This document shows positions 19,322 through 28,538 of a stretch of 64,000 nucleotides of DNA, piece by piece. The position numbers and the translations under genes were made by a program. Location of the stretch: the NCBI GenBank assembly GCA_963205185.1, contig CAUJHZ010000063.1, positions 57,636 through 121,635 on the forward strand. The letters run 5' to 3'. Position 1 is the first letter of the stretch. Every line of letters begins with the position of its first letter. Under the pieces are notes generated by a model. It did no database searches. It was not told the DNA's origin and saw only the letters and a list, made by a program, of their open reading frames with translations. This DNA comes from Planctomycetota bacterium (GTDB lineage: Bacteria; Planctomycetota; Phycisphaerae; Phycisphaerales; UBA5793).

Positions 19322-19843
19322 GTGAGTGAGTTTGTCTATTCGCATCCTGCGGCACTTGATGAGGAAGTGTTCCTCAAGCAGTGCCGCATGACGCGCGGCC
19401 GGGCGTCGGGGCCGGGCGGGCAGCATCGCAACAAGGTCGCGACGGCGGTCTTTCTCACCCACGAGCCCACCGGCGTGCAGGCCCAGGCAAGCGAATCGCG
19501 CCAGCCCGAGCGCAACCGCCAGATGGCGATTCAGCGGCTGCGGATCAGGCTGGCGCTCGAGCATCGCGTCGGCGTGCCGCGACCCGGCTATGAGCCGAGC
19601 GAACGGCTGCGGGCGAGGGTGCGCGATGGCAAACTGGCGCTCAATCCCTCGCACCGCGACGCCCCGGCGATCCTTGCCGAAGTGCTCGATGTGCTGCACG
19701 CGGTGCGTGATGACGTCGCCCGGGCGGCGCTGCTGACGGATCTGTCGCGCTCACAGGTGATCAAGCTGCTCAAGGCGTTCGAACCGGCGCTGGCGGACTT
19801 GAACGCGCGGCGGGCGAAGCGAGGCCTCAAGCCGTACCGCTGA
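19322..19843 (+). CDS. GGQ-motif peptide chain release factor-like protein
   Basis: The 173-residue protein starts at GTG 19322. It carries the peptidyl-tRNA hydrolysis motif SGPGGQHRNKV at about residues 29-39, followed by the basic HEPTGVQAQASESRQ segment of class-I release factor domain 3. It lacks the codon-recognition domain. The extended C-terminal helical tail differs from the basic tail of ArfB. Proteins of this kind hydrolyse peptidyl-tRNA on stalled ribosomes or act as RF-H-like factors. Which of these applies is not settled by sequence. Confidence 0.85.
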   Translation: MSEFVYSHPAALDEEVFLKQCRMTRGRASGPGGQHRNKVATAVFLTHEPTGVQAQASESRQPERNRQMAIQRLRIRLALEHRVGVPRPGYEPSERLRARVRDGKLALNPSHRDAPAILAEVLDVLHAVRDDVARAALLTDLSRSQVIKLLKAFEPALADLNARRAKRGLKPYR

Positions 19844-19859
19844 GCAAGGCGCAAGCACC

Positions 19860-19885
19860 AGCCCCCGATCCGAAGACCGGGGGCT
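19860..19885. terminator. Hairpin between convergent genes
   Basis: Stem AGCCCCCG/CGGGGGCT with a 10-base loop lies between the release-factor-like gene and the minus-strand PEP-CTERM gene. No long T-tract follows in either direction. Confidence 0.55.
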
Positions 19886-19921
19886 GAGCCAATGCGCAAG
19901 AAGGAAAGAGAACCCGAGCGA

Positions 19922-20560
19922 TCAGCCGCGTCGGCGGCGGCCGGCGGCGAAGAAGCCGCCGATGCCCATGAGGGCCAGCGTGCCGGGCGCGGGGATGACT
20001 TCGTACGTGAGCGAGCCGACGAGGCCGCGCGAAGAGAAGAAGCTGCCGCCGTTGGTGAACGGAGCCGATCGCGCATCGCCGGTGGTCAGTTTGAGGTTGG
20101 CGTCTTCGAAGATCTGCCACGGCGGAGAGCCGGTGCCGAAGTAGCGCGGGCCGGAGACCGTAAAGATGATGCCCACGCCGACGGTCTGGCCGGCGCCGAC
20201 CGCGATATCGGGGATATCGATGAGTTCGGAGATGCCGCTGCCGGTGCTGCCCTGGGTCGCCTGCGTGACGCCCAGCGACGTCCAGCCGTCGAACGACTGG
20301 CCGGGGCCGGGATTGCCAAGGCCGCTGCCGTCGCGGACGTAGATTTCGATATTGAAGTTGGCGAATGCCGGGGCGCTGCTGGCGGTCGTCATGTGGGTGA
20401 CGTCGAGGCCCGGGCCGTTGGAGGTGAGGTCGAAGAACAGGCCCCAGCCGGGCGAGCCGCCGTTGTTGGCCGATGGATTCGCGTTCAGCACGTCGCCCAT
20501 CGCGACGGGCGCCAGCGCGAGGCTGGCGATGCATGCAAAAGCAGTCAATGCAGGTTTCAC
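19922..20560 (-). CDS. PEP-CTERM sorted extracellular protein
   Basis: With GTG 20560 as start, which follows GGGAGA and opens a signal peptide ending near PVAMGD, the protein has 212 residues. The C-terminus has the sorting signal IPAPGTLALMGIGGFFA followed by a basic cluster, the PEP-CTERM pattern recognised by an exosortase. The mature part is beta-strand rich with glycine and asparagine turns. It is likely exported and processed at the outer surface or into exopolysaccharide. No exosortase gene lies in the window. Convergent to the release-factor-like gene. Confidence 0.85.
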   Translation of the reverse strand: MKPALTAFACIASLALAPVAMGDVLNANPSANNGGSPGWGLFFDLTSNGPGLDVTHMTTASSAPAFANFNIEIYVRDGSGLGNPGPGQSFDGWTSLGVTQATQGSTGSGISELIDIPDIAVGAGQTVGVGIIFTVSGPRYFGTGSPPWQIFEDANLKLTTGDARSAPFTNGGSFFSSRGLVGSLTYEVIPAPGTLALMGIGGFFAAGRRRRG

Positions 20561-20965
20561 GGAAGTCTCCCCTTCTGAGTTGATCAAGCCACACAAGAAG
20601 CCACGAAGCCCGGGACAGCCACGCCCGCGGCAGCAAATCAGACGGCCAGACGAGGCGGGCGACTGCCCGAGATCGGCTCTCCGCTGATTTGTTGGTAAGG
20701 TGATACCTCAGAAGCAAGAAGTCGTCAATCCCAAAGGCATCCAAATTGCTGAAAAAGGTCGGAAAAGCGCTTTGACGTCTGGTTATCGGGCCTGTGCCCG
20801 CCCGGGGGGCCGAGTTCCTTGAGAGAATTGGCTTGGGACGGCTTCCAGGATGCGGCTGCCAACGCCCGAAAAGAGCGTTCCGCTTTAAGGCGGCGGGGGC
20901 AGCGTCCGATGATTTCGCCTGAGGGGGGCAGATGATCTGACGACTGCTCCGCCGGGGTCGAACGA
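20561..20965. other. Divergent intergenic region
   Basis: These 405 bases separate the PEP-CTERM gene from the PilZ gene. Apart from a candidate promoter for the minus-strand gene (20700-20728) I see nothing convincing in it. Confidence 0.5.
20700..20728 (-). promoter_or_regulatory. Candidate sigma-70 promoter for the PEP-CTERM gene
   Basis: On the minus strand TTGACG is followed after exactly 17 bases by TATCAC. This would give a leader of about 130 bases before GTG 20560. Confidence 0.35.
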
Positions 20966-21385
20966 ATGGCGCTCAAACTCAGCCACCGTGCGAATCTTCT
21001 CATCCCCAAGCCGCAGCGGGCCTCCGCCCCCGGCGGCGCGGATCTGGATCGCCCGCTGCGCTTCGACCGGCGGCGCGAGAGTCGCGCGAGCACGGCCGGC
21101 TGGGCGCGCGTGATCTGTCTCGATCCTTTCAAGTCATTCCTCGGCGGCACGGCGGAACTGGCGGATATCAGCCCATCGGGCCTCGGCCTGCGCTGCGAGC
21201 GGGCGATCCCGGTCGGCGAATACGTCGAGGTGCGCCTGGCGCCGTTTCGCGTGCGCGGCCGCATCGCCCAGGTGGTGCGCTGCGAAGAAATCCCGGCCCA
21301 GATCGACTCTGCGACGGGCGCTGTGATTCAGCCGCGGCACTTTCGCATCGGACTGCGTCACGCGGCTGCGGTTCGGGCGGCATAA
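20966..21385 (+). CDS. PilZ-domain protein
   Basis: The 139-residue protein contains the PilZ pattern for cyclic di-GMP binding. An RRRESR-type basic motif at about residues 35-40 is followed by DISPSGLGL near residue 67 and by a GRIAQVVRCEE strand and FRIGLRH. It is essentially one domain plus a short N-terminal extension. By family knowledge it would sense c-di-GMP and affect motility, secretion or surface attachment. No partner is evident; the neighbours are unrelated. Confidence 0.75.
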   Translation: MALKLSHRANLLIPKPQRASAPGGADLDRPLRFDRRRESRASTAGWARVICLDPFKSFLGGTAELADISPSGLGLRCERAIPVGEYVEVRLAPFRVRGRIAQVVRCEEIPAQIDSATGAVIQPRHFRIGLRHAAAVRAA

Positions 21386-21406
21386 GCCAGCCAGGCGCCT
21401 GAAATC

Positions 21407-22171
21407 TCATTCATCCCGGAGCAATCGGAGTTCGTCGCGGAGGATCGCGGCGAGTTCGTAGTTTTCTGCGGCGAGCGCGGCTTTCAGGCGGTCGTGCAGT
21501 TCGCTGCGCTGACTGACGGGCAGTTTGGGCACCAGGGCTTCGCGCATCGAGCGAAGCAACTGCACCTCAGCCGAAGCGTCGAACGCCTCCTCGTCTTCGA
21601 CATCCTGCGATTCGAGCGCCTCGCGAATGGCTTCGAGGCCGCGGTCGATGGCGGCCAGTGCGGCGCGGGTGTCCTTGGCGGCGACGGCCTGGCTGGCCTC
21701 GGCGCGCGCGTGCATCATGAGGGTGTTGCAGCGCAGCTGCTCCATGACGGTCTGATCGAATTCGGTTTCGCCGAATTCGCGGCAGAACTCGATGATGTGC
21801 ATGTTGTGCTCGGTGTCGCGCATGACGCCGTCGTATTCTTCGAGGGCGAGGAGGCTCACATAGCGGTGATAATACTGGATAGCTTCCTCCCGAAGTCGGC
21901 GGCACTGGTCGGAGGTGAGCATGAACCCCTCGGCGTCGCCGTGCTCATCCACGTGCCGCTGCAGCGAGGCGGCGCAGGCCTCGAGCAGCGATTCGAATCC
22001 ATCCGGCCGGGTTCCGTCAGGGCGGCCCGAAGTTTCCATCTGGAGGATTCCCAGATCGACGCGCATCTGAATGATCATGCGGCCGTCGCCGGCCTGGATA
22101 AGGCGGACGTTGACCTCGCCGCTGACGTACGGCCAATTTCGCAAGATGGGCGTGAGATCATCGTCAGCCAT
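21407..22171 (-). CDS. UVR (UvrB/UvrC) motif-containing protein
   Basis: The 254-residue cytosolic protein ends with a UVR motif (LHDRLKAALAAENYELAAI at about residues 226-244), the helical hairpin by which UvrB and UvrC contact each other. The rest is mostly helical, including a segment YHRYVSLLALEEYDGVMRDTE. No nuclease or helicase domain is present, so it is not a repair enzyme by itself. Similar UVR proteins in planctomycetes and firmicutes (McsA-like) may be adaptors. It is divergent from the sigma factor gene. Confidence 0.7.
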   Translation of the reverse strand: MADDDLTPILRNWPYVSGEVNVRLIQAGDGRMIIQMRVDLGILQMETSGRPDGTRPDGFESLLEACAASLQRHVDEHGDAEGFMLTSDQCRRLREEAIQYYHRYVSLLALEEYDGVMRDTEHNMHIIEFCREFGETEFDQTVMEQLRCNTLMMHARAEASQAVAAKDTRAALAAIDRGLEAIREALESQDVEDEEAFDASAEVQLLRSMREALVPKLPVSQRSELHDRLKAALAAENYELAAILRDELRLLRDE

Positions 22172-22454
22172 GCTGGAAATCCTTATCGGTCCGACATCGA
22201 TTGGGCAGAGGCCTTCTTGCGGCCAGTCGGCCTCAAGTGTTTCTCGTCAATAGTCGAACCAAAATGGAGTACGGACGAATAGTACGGTGGCCTCAGGCCC
22301 TCCGCCCCGGCGCGAGCCGCACCGTCGCTGCGGTCGTTTCGCTTCTCGTGGTGGCTGATCTTGGGGGTGAATACCATCGGGCAGCGCCAGCACAGCCGGC
22401 CCGGTGGCTCAAGCCACGACACCGGCACTGGCGCCAGGCAGGGGAAGGTCTCGT

Positions 22455-23471
22455 TTGAGCACGCGAAGCGTCAAGGGCACAGCCGAGGATGCAGGGCTGC
22501 AGACTGAGCTGCAGTTGTACCTCCGGCACATCAACGAAACACCGCTGCTTGAAGCGCTCGAGGAGAAGTACCTCGGTTGGCGCGTCGTCAACGACGCCGA
22601 TCCCGAGGCGCGCGACCTGCTCGTGCGCGCCAACCTCCGGCTGGTGGTGTCGATCGCCAAGAAGTACCTCAACCGGGGGATGCACCTGGCGGACCTGATC
22701 GAAGAGGGCAATGTCGGTCTGATTCGCGCCGTCGAAGGCTTTGACCCCGCCCAGGGCGCGCGCTTCTCGACCTACGCCTCGTGGTGGATCAAGCAGGCCA
22801 TCAAGCGGGCTCTGATCAACGCCGGCCAGCCGATCAACATCCCGGCGTACATGGTCGAGCACATCGCCAAGTGGAAGCAGGCGACCCATGACCTGGAGAG
22901 CAAACTTGGCCGCGCGCCGTCGCTGCACGAGCTGGCTGATGTGCTTGAACTGCCGGTCAAGAAGGTGCTCGTCATCCGCCGGGCCGTGCGGGCTCTGCAG
23001 TGTTCGACGCAGGCGCCGGCGGGCAAAGACGGCGAAGTGATCAACTTCTCGGAGATCTTCGCGGACAACCGCAGCGATCAGCCTGAGGAGTCGATCATCT
23101 ACGACGACGAGATCCGCACCATTCGAAAGCTGCTCGAAGCGATCGACGACCGCGAAGCGACGGTGCTGCGGCTGCGCTTCGGCCTGGACGGGCGCGAGCC
23201 GCGCACGCTCAAGGAAGTCGGGCGGGAGATCGGGCTGACGCGCGAGCGGGTGCGTCAGATCGAGTGCGAGGCGTTGAGCAAACTCAACGACCAGATCAAC
23301 GGCGATAAGCCGAGCCGGTTCTTCATTGAAGCGCGCGGCCGATTTGGCTGTCACCTGCTCAATGGCAAGGGCAACGGCAAGCACGGCAAGACGAATGGCG
23401 CCACCGGAGCCGCGTCGAGCAAGCGACCGGCGCGTGGCGGCCGGCCGAGCGCCTCGCGCGCTGCGGGCTGA
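22455..23471 (+). CDS. RNA polymerase sigma-70 family factor (RpoD/RpoS-like)
   Basis: TTG 22455 is preferred as start because AGGGGAAGG lies just upstream; a GTG at 22404 is in the same frame. The protein then has about 338 residues. It carries region 1.2 ([15 protein letters not shown]), region 2 ([46 protein letters not shown]), region 3 and region 4.2 ([17 protein letters not shown]). It lacks the long region 1.1 of primary sigma factors and has a basic, low-complexity C-terminal tail. This makes it an RpoD-related alternative or group 2 factor. What it controls is not visible here. Confidence 0.92.
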   Translation: MSTRSVKGTAEDAGLQTELQLYLRHINETPLLEALEEKYLGWRVVNDADPEARDLLVRANLRLVVSIAKKYLNRGMHLADLIEEGNVGLIRAVEGFDPAQGARFSTYASWWIKQAIKRALINAGQPINIPAYMVEHIAKWKQATHDLESKLGRAPSLHELADVLELPVKKVLVIRRAVRALQCSTQAPAGKDGEVINFSEIFADNRSDQPEESIIYDDEIRTIRKLLEAIDDREATVLRLRFGLDGREPRTLKEVGREIGLTRERVRQIECEALSKLNDQINGDKPSRFFIEARGRFGCHLLNGKGNGKHGKTNGATGAASSKRPARGGRPSASRAAG

Positions 23472-23576
23472 TCGCGCAGCCAGCGAGCGCGCGTCGCTTT
23501 CTCATTCACCTCATCCCGGCAATGTTGAACAGAATCAGCCGGCACGGGCGCGCCGACCGGCGACATATGATCGCCC

Positions 23577-24095
23577 ATGTTCGATCCATTTGCCGTGCTG
23601 GGACTTGAGCGCCACTACGCCATCGATCGTCCGCGCCTGCAGCGCGCGTATCTGAGCGAGGCGGCGAAGTGGCACCCTGACCGCTTTGCCGACCCGATCG
23701 AGCGGCGGCAAGCCGAGCAGCGGTCCGCCGAGGTCAATCGCGCGCGCGAAATACTCGAAGATGACGAGCAGCGAGCCGAGGCGCTGCTGGCGCTGCTGGG
23801 AGGTCCCGGAAAGAGCGATGACAAGAGCCTGCCCGACGGTTTTCTGATGGACATTCTCGAAGTGCGCCAGCAACTCGAAGCCGCGATGGAATCGGGCGAT
23901 GCGCAGGGCAAACGCGAGGTGGAGCAGTGGGCCGATGGGCAGCGGGGGCAGTACCGCCGGCGCGTTGGCGAACTCTTTGATGAAGCCGGCCCGGGACGCG
24001 GATCCGAGGCCCTGCGCGCGATCCGCCACGAACTCAATGCCTGGCGCTACATCGAGCGCTTGATCGAGCAGATCGAACCGCCGCACCGCGCGTAG
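23577..24095 (+). CDS. J-domain co-chaperone, HscB-like
   Basis: The 172-residue protein has an N-terminal J domain with the HPD tripeptide (WHPDRF at about residues 32-37) and a helical C-terminus like the substrate-binding half of HscB. Length and layout match HscB (about 170 residues), which brings the scaffold IscU to Hsp70 for iron-sulfur cluster transfer. The zinc-finger region of DnaJ is absent. A cysteine desulfurase gene is present at 32.8 kb but not adjacent. The phage head module starts directly downstream. Confidence 0.8.
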   Translation: MFDPFAVLGLERHYAIDRPRLQRAYLSEAAKWHPDRFADPIERRQAEQRSAEVNRAREILEDDEQRAEALLALLGGPGKSDDKSLPDGFLMDILEVRQQLEAAMESGDAQGKREVEQWADGQRGQYRRRVGELFDEAGPGRGSEALRAIRHELNAWRYIERLIEQIEPPHRA

Positions 24096-24323
24096 TTCGG
24101 CGATGGTGCCAGCGGTCCGGACGGCGCGCAACGGCGCACCACCCTCCGCGCGCGTTGCGCTTTTCTGCAAATCCTGGCCGTGGCCGTTCCTGCGGCCCCA
24201 GCGGCTCACCGGCAGCGCGGGGGACCGTCCGTGGCGCGCCTGGCGCCGCGCGCTGCCGCTCGTGCGCGGCGTGGTGCAGAGGCTCGGCAAGGCGCCGGGC
24301 CCACGCACCACGAGGAGCGCGGC

Positions 24324-25811
24324 GTGCCTTATCAACTCGCACCCTTTGCCGACATCCAACTCACCGAGTCGCTGCTGCGGCTGCTGATCGAAGAGCACGA
24401 GGAGGCGACGCTGCCCGCGTGCGATCGGCTGCTGTCGTACTTTCGCAACGACGAAGAGCCGGCGCCCGCTCGCGACGGCGCCGTCAACTGGCGGCCGGCG
24501 CAGATCGTGGGCCTGCCCGATCGGCTGACGCGGCCGATCGACGGCGCGCCGCCCAAAGAGATCGTGATCGAGAACGACATCGGCTGGCGCGTGCAGACGG
24601 TGGTGGACTACGTCGCCGGGCGCGAAGTTTCGTTCGTGCCGCGAGCCCGCGCCGGTGAACTGGCGCAGACCGTCGGCGAAGTCGTCGAAGCGCTGCTCGA
24701 AGCCAATGGCGGCACGGCGCTGATCCAGGAAGCCGTGCTCCTCGGCGCCATCTACGGGCACGTGGATCTCGTGCTGCGCGCCAGTGAACTGCCACGGCGA
24801 GAGGCCGGGGCGCCGGCGGGCCTCGAGGCGCTGCTGCAGGCGGTGCGGTCAATGCGCATCGAAGTCATCGAGCGGCCGCGCGCTTTTGCACTGCTCAACG
24901 CAAGCGACTATCGCCGCATCGATGCGTTCATCATTCACCACGAGCGCTGGCTCAATGACGTGGAAGACGGCGGATTCCTCGCGCGGCTTGGCTCGTGGAT
25001 GAAGCGCAGCCGCGTCGATGCGCCGCCCCGCCGCGCCACAACGATGGTGACGGAGATCATCTCGGCGACCCATCGCCAGGTGTACGAAGACGAGCAGCTC
25101 GTGCTCAGCGAGCCCAACGCGCTGGGCTTCGTGCCGGCGATTCACATCCAGCACCAGCGGCGGCCGTTCGAGTTCGCCGGCCTCGGAGAGGTCGAGCCGC
25201 TCATCGCGCTGCAGAACGAACTCAACACGCGGCTGAGCGATCGGGCCAATCGCGTGACGTTGCAGAGTTTCAAGATGTATCTCGGGCGCGGCATCGACGG
25301 TTTTGGCGACCGGCCCGTCTCGCCCGGGCAGATGTGGATCACGGAGAATCCCGAGGCGTCGATTCAGGCGTTCGGCGGCGACGCCGAGAGCCCCAGTGAA
25401 GACAACCACATCCGCGAAGTGCGCGAAGCGCTCGACAAGATTTCTGCGGTGACGCCGCTCGCGGCCGGGCTCATCCGCGCCAAGGTGGGCACGCTGTCGA
25501 GCGAGAACGCGATGCGCATCTCGCTGTTGGGCATTCTCAGCAAGACGCTGCGCCTGCGGCAACTCTACGGCCGGGGCCTGAGCGACCTGATCACGATGGC
25601 GCTGACGGCGCTCGACCAGGCCGGCTGGCTGCGCACCGAGCAATGCGACCGCTGCGTCGAGCCGCTCTGGGCGCCGCCGATCCCGCAGGACGAATCGCGC
25701 GTGCTGGCTGATGCGCTGGTCAAGCGCGACCTGGGCGTGCCAGGCGACGTGATCCTCTCTGAACTGGGCTATGGCGACCGGCCGGGCGCGCGGCGCCCGG
25801 CGGGCCGGTGA
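24324..25811 (+). CDS. Phage portal protein (SPP1 gp6-like)
   Basis: The start is placed at GTG 24324, which follows GAGGAG; the frame is open further upstream. This gives 495 residues, close to the 503 of SPP1 gp6. Recognisable portal features are the N-terminal NDIGWRVQTVVDYVAGREV segment, a central EIISATHRQVYED strand, the segment FEFAGLGEVEPLIALQNEL and the basic RLSDRANRVTLQSF helix. Portal proteins form the dodecameric ring through which the terminase pumps DNA into the head. It overlaps the next gene by four bases, so they are translationally coupled. The large terminase lies about 21 kb away (46654-48117), not adjacent as in most phages. Confidence 0.8.
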   Translation: MPYQLAPFADIQLTESLLRLLIEEHEEATLPACDRLLSYFRNDEEPAPARDGAVNWRPAQIVGLPDRLTRPIDGAPPKEIVIENDIGWRVQTVVDYVAGREVSFVPRARAGELAQTVGEVVEALLEANGGTALIQEAVLLGAIYGHVDLVLRASELPRREAGAPAGLEALLQAVRSMRIEVIERPRAFALLNASDYRRIDAFIIHHERWLNDVEDGGFLARLGSWMKRSRVDAPPRRATTMVTEIISATHRQVYEDEQLVLSEPNALGFVPAIHIQHQRRPFEFAGLGEVEPLIALQNELNTRLSDRANRVTLQSFKMYLGRGIDGFGDRPVSPGQMWITENPEASIQAFGGDAESPSEDNHIREVREALDKISAVTPLAAGLIRAKVGTLSSENAMRISLLGILSKTLRLRQLYGRGLSDLITMALTALDQAGWLRTEQCDRCVEPLWAPPIPQDESRVLADALVKRDLGVPGDVILSELGYGDRPGARRPAGR

Positions 25812-26407
25812 GCCGCGAATCGGAACTGTCAGCAAACGGAGTCGAATCGATGAATGACGTGCAGCACGAAGTGGATCCGTTGGAAGCCGAGGCGGGCGCG
25901 AGCGACGCGAGCGCGTCGGCGCCGGAGAGCGGCGCCGCGGGGGCGGCATCGCCGCACCTGGTAAACGTGGCTGAAGCCATCCGCTATCGCAAGCGAGCCC
26001 AGGCCGCGGAGAAGGAACTGGCGGAGCTGCGCACGCAACTGCAGGAGTCGCAGCAGCAGTCGCAGAACGTGCAGGATCGGCTCACGCAGGTCGAGCGGCG
26101 CGCGGCGATCGATGCGCAACTCGCAGAGGCGGGCGCGGCGGACCTGCAGGCGGCGCGTCTGCTCGTGGAGGCCGCGCTGGGCGAGGACGACGGCATGGAG
26201 ATCGCCGCAGCGATTCAAGCCGTGCGCCGGCAGCGGCCGCAGTTGTTTCGCGCCGCCGTGGCGGTAGCGACGTCGATGGGTCCGGCGGTGCACGCGGTCG
26301 ATCACGGCAGCCGGGACATCCATCGCGCCGCCAGCATCGCGCGGCGCAGCGGGCACAACGCGGACGTCATGCACTACATGAACCTGCGGCGCAGCGCGCC
26401 GCGTTGA
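25808..26407 (+). CDS. Probable capsid scaffold protein
   Basis: The 199-residue protein starts at GTG 25808, overlapping the portal stop, or at ATG 25850. It is acidic at the N-terminus and has a strong central coiled coil (AEKELAELRTQLQESQQQSQ) followed by a basic helical end. Size, composition and position between portal and capsid are typical of tailed-phage scaffold proteins, which direct head assembly and are then removed. There is no visible protease domain. Confidence 0.65.
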   Translation: MSRESELSANGVESMNDVQHEVDPLEAEAGASDASASAPESGAAGAASPHLVNVAEAIRYRKRAQAAEKELAELRTQLQESQQQSQNVQDRLTQVERRAAIDAQLAEAGAADLQAARLLVEAALGEDDGMEIAAAIQAVRRQRPQLFRAAVAVATSMGPAVHAVDHGSRDIHRAASIARRSGHNADVMHYMNLRRSAPR

Positions 26408-26518
26408 AGTGAGGCAGCGGCGAAGGCCCAAGCGGGCCTCGCGTCGCTGCCGCACTTCCGGGGTCTGGCGCCCCACGAGAAGTCAACCACGCACACAGTA
26501 CATTGAAAGGAACAGCAC

Positions 26519-27700
26519 ATGCCATTTACCGGAAAGGCGACGTACAGCGCGGGCGCCACACTGCCTGAACTCGTCGAAGACGTCGCGGACATCATCGGAA
26601 TCGTGAGCCCTTACGAGACGCCGCTGCTCGATCATCTGGGCGACGCCCAGCGGCCCGCGGTCAGCACCATTCACGAGTGGCTCGAAGACACGCTGCTGCC
26701 CAATCGCGGCCAGATCAACGACGCCACCTACACCGATCCCATGACGGATACGACCTTCGGCGTCGATGATGAAGACATCTTCAAGGTCGGCGATCAGATC
26801 CAGGTCGAGGGCAGCCGCGAGGTCATGCTCGTCACCACGGTGAACACCGGGCTGGGTTCGATCACGGTCGTGCGCGGCTACGGCGGCACGACGGCCGAAA
26901 ACCTGGCCGACAACCAGGTGCTGCACATCCTGGGCAACGCGGCCCTCGAAGGCGCCGACCGGCCCACCAGCCGATTTACCAATCGCACGCGGCAGCGCAA
27001 CTTCACGCAGATCTTCACCGCCAGCGTCGAGGTCTCGGGTTCGCAGCAGGCGGCGCGGCAGCACGCGCTGGCCGATGAGGCCGATTACCAGAAACAGCAG
27101 CGCCTGCGCGAACTCGTGCGCGACCTGGAGAACTGCATCATCAACGGCACGTCGCCGTCTGCCGACCCGGAAGGCTCGAGCACCGTGCGGCGCACGATGG
27201 ACGGCATCATCCGCCGCGTGAGCACCAACATCTTCGAGCCCGGCGTGGGCGAGATCCCGCCCGGCGAAGGCACGAATTCGGACCTGCTCACCGAGGAGAT
27301 TCTCAACGCGGCTCTGCGCATCGCGTGGGAATCGAGTTCGGGCACCATCGACACGATCGTCGTCAACGGCTTCCAGAAGCGGCGCATCAACTCGATGCTG
27401 TTTCCCAACCGTTCCTACTCGGCCGATGACGACCGGCTGCGCGAGTTCGTCTCGGTGTACGAGTCGGATTTTGGCGTGTGCCGCGTGATCCTCAGCCGCT
27501 GGGTGCCGGCGGACACGGTGCTGCTGCTCGATCGCTCGCGGCTGGCGGTGATGCCGCTGGGCGGGCGCAGTTTCCACTACAAGCCGCTGAGCAGCACGGG
27601 CGACTCGGAAGTCGGCCAACTCATCGGCGAGTACACGCTGGAGATGCGCAACGAAAACGCACACGCCGTCATCCGCGCCCTGGGCGCGACCAACTCGTAA
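26519..27700 (+). CDS. Major capsid protein, SU10/DUF5309-like
   Basis: This 393-residue protein begins after a good ribosome-binding site (AAAGGAAC). Its N-terminal segment LPELVEDVADIIGIVSPYETP and the DDEDIFKVGDQIQVEG and NFTQIFTASVEVSGSQQA regions match the SU10-type major capsid family (HK97 fold). The order portal, scaffold, capsid supports the call strongly. It would form the icosahedral shell. The reading frame is intact, with no stops or frameshifts, and GC use resembles the cellular genes around it. This argues against recent arrival or decay. Confidence 0.8.
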   Translation: MPFTGKATYSAGATLPELVEDVADIIGIVSPYETPLLDHLGDAQRPAVSTIHEWLEDTLLPNRGQINDATYTDPMTDTTFGVDDEDIFKVGDQIQVEGSREVMLVTTVNTGLGSITVVRGYGGTTAENLADNQVLHILGNAALEGADRPTSRFTNRTRQRNFTQIFTASVEVSGSQQAARQHALADEADYQKQQRLRELVRDLENCIINGTSPSADPEGSSTVRRTMDGIIRRVSTNIFEPGVGEIPPGEGTNSDLLTEEILNAALRIAWESSSGTIDTIVVNGFQKRRINSMLFPNRSYSADDDRLREFVSVYESDFGVCRVILSRWVPADTVLLLDRSRLAVMPLGGRSFHYKPLSSTGDSEVGQLIGEYTLEMRNENAHAVIRALGATNS

Positions 27701-27783
27701 CTCATCTCTCCTCCCGCTCCCGGTCGCGGGCCGAAAGGCTCGCGGCCGGTTTCTTACGCTCCACGAACGAAACGAGGCCACTC

Positions 27784-28431
27784 ATGGCATTTGCCACCGA
27801 TCGCGATCTGCTCGTGCTCGAACCCAATCTCTTTCGCGACATCGCGTTCGCTTCGCAACTGCTCGCCGGGGGCACGGATGGAGTCGTGTCGGGCACAACA
27901 TTCACTTCGGCGTCGGCGGACTTTGTCGCTGCCGGGCTCGACGCGGGGCACGTCGTGCTCATCAGCGACGTGCCGGTGGAAGTGATCGAAGTCGTCTCGA
28001 GCACTGAATTGACGGTCTCGCTGCTGCGGGCGCATTCGGATGATCCGGCCGTGCCGCCGCCGGCGGGAACGGCGCTCACGTACGGCGTGCGCTCGTTTCG
28101 ACCTCAACTCGAGATGCTGCATCGGCAGATCATGCGCGCGGCGGGCATCGAGCCGGACGGTCTGGGCGAGCCGAGCGACGCTCCGACCGTCGATGAGGTG
28201 CTCAACGGCGATGAAGTGGCGATGGTCGAGGCCCTGGGCGCGCTGGAGGGCATCTTCGCTTCGGCGGCGTCGATCCTGGCGGATGAGCCGTACCTGCGTC
28301 TGCGGGCCGCGTCCTATCGCGACCGCTTCTCGTCGGCGCGGCAGCGGGCCCGCGTGCGGCTCGACCTCGATGGCGACGGAGAGGTCGATGTCGTGCGGCA
28401 TCTGAACGTGGTGCAGTTTGTGCGGTGGTAG
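27784..28431 (+). CDS. Probable head-completion/adaptor protein
   Basis: From ATG 27784 the protein has 215 residues and is not closely recognisable. It follows the capsid gene by 83 bases on the same strand, the place of head-tail connector or neck genes. The N-terminal half has beta strands (VVLISDVPVEVIEVVSSTELTV); the C-terminal half is helical. The call rests mainly on position. Confidence 0.45.
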   Translation: MAFATDRDLLVLEPNLFRDIAFASQLLAGGTDGVVSGTTFTSASADFVAAGLDAGHVVLISDVPVEVIEVVSSTELTVSLLRAHSDDPAVPPPAGTALTYGVRSFRPQLEMLHRQIMRAAGIEPDGLGEPSDAPTVDEVLNGDEVAMVEALGALEGIFASAASILADEPYLRLRAASYRDRFSSARQRARVRLDLDGDGEVDVVRHLNVVQFVRW

Positions 28432-28433
28432 GA

Positions 28434-28466
28434 AGAAGGCATCGAGGCATCAAGGCATCAAGGCGC
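28434..28466. repeat. GGCATCAAG tandem repeat
   Basis: Three to four units of the 9-base GGCATC(A/G)AG repeat lie three bases after the adaptor stop codon. The same repeat occurs at 3641-3685 and 19073-19200. Confidence 0.75.
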
Positions 28467-28538
28467 CTGTGAGCGGCGACGCGGAGGCTCTGCCAGGCGG
28501 CGCGCGCAGCAGCGGCCACAGAACCACCGGAGACAATC

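Noticed and set aside
24180..24323. Upstream extension of the portal protein
   Set aside because: The 48 added residues are arginine/alanine-rich and typical of non-coding GC-rich sequence. GTG 24324 has a ribosome-binding site.
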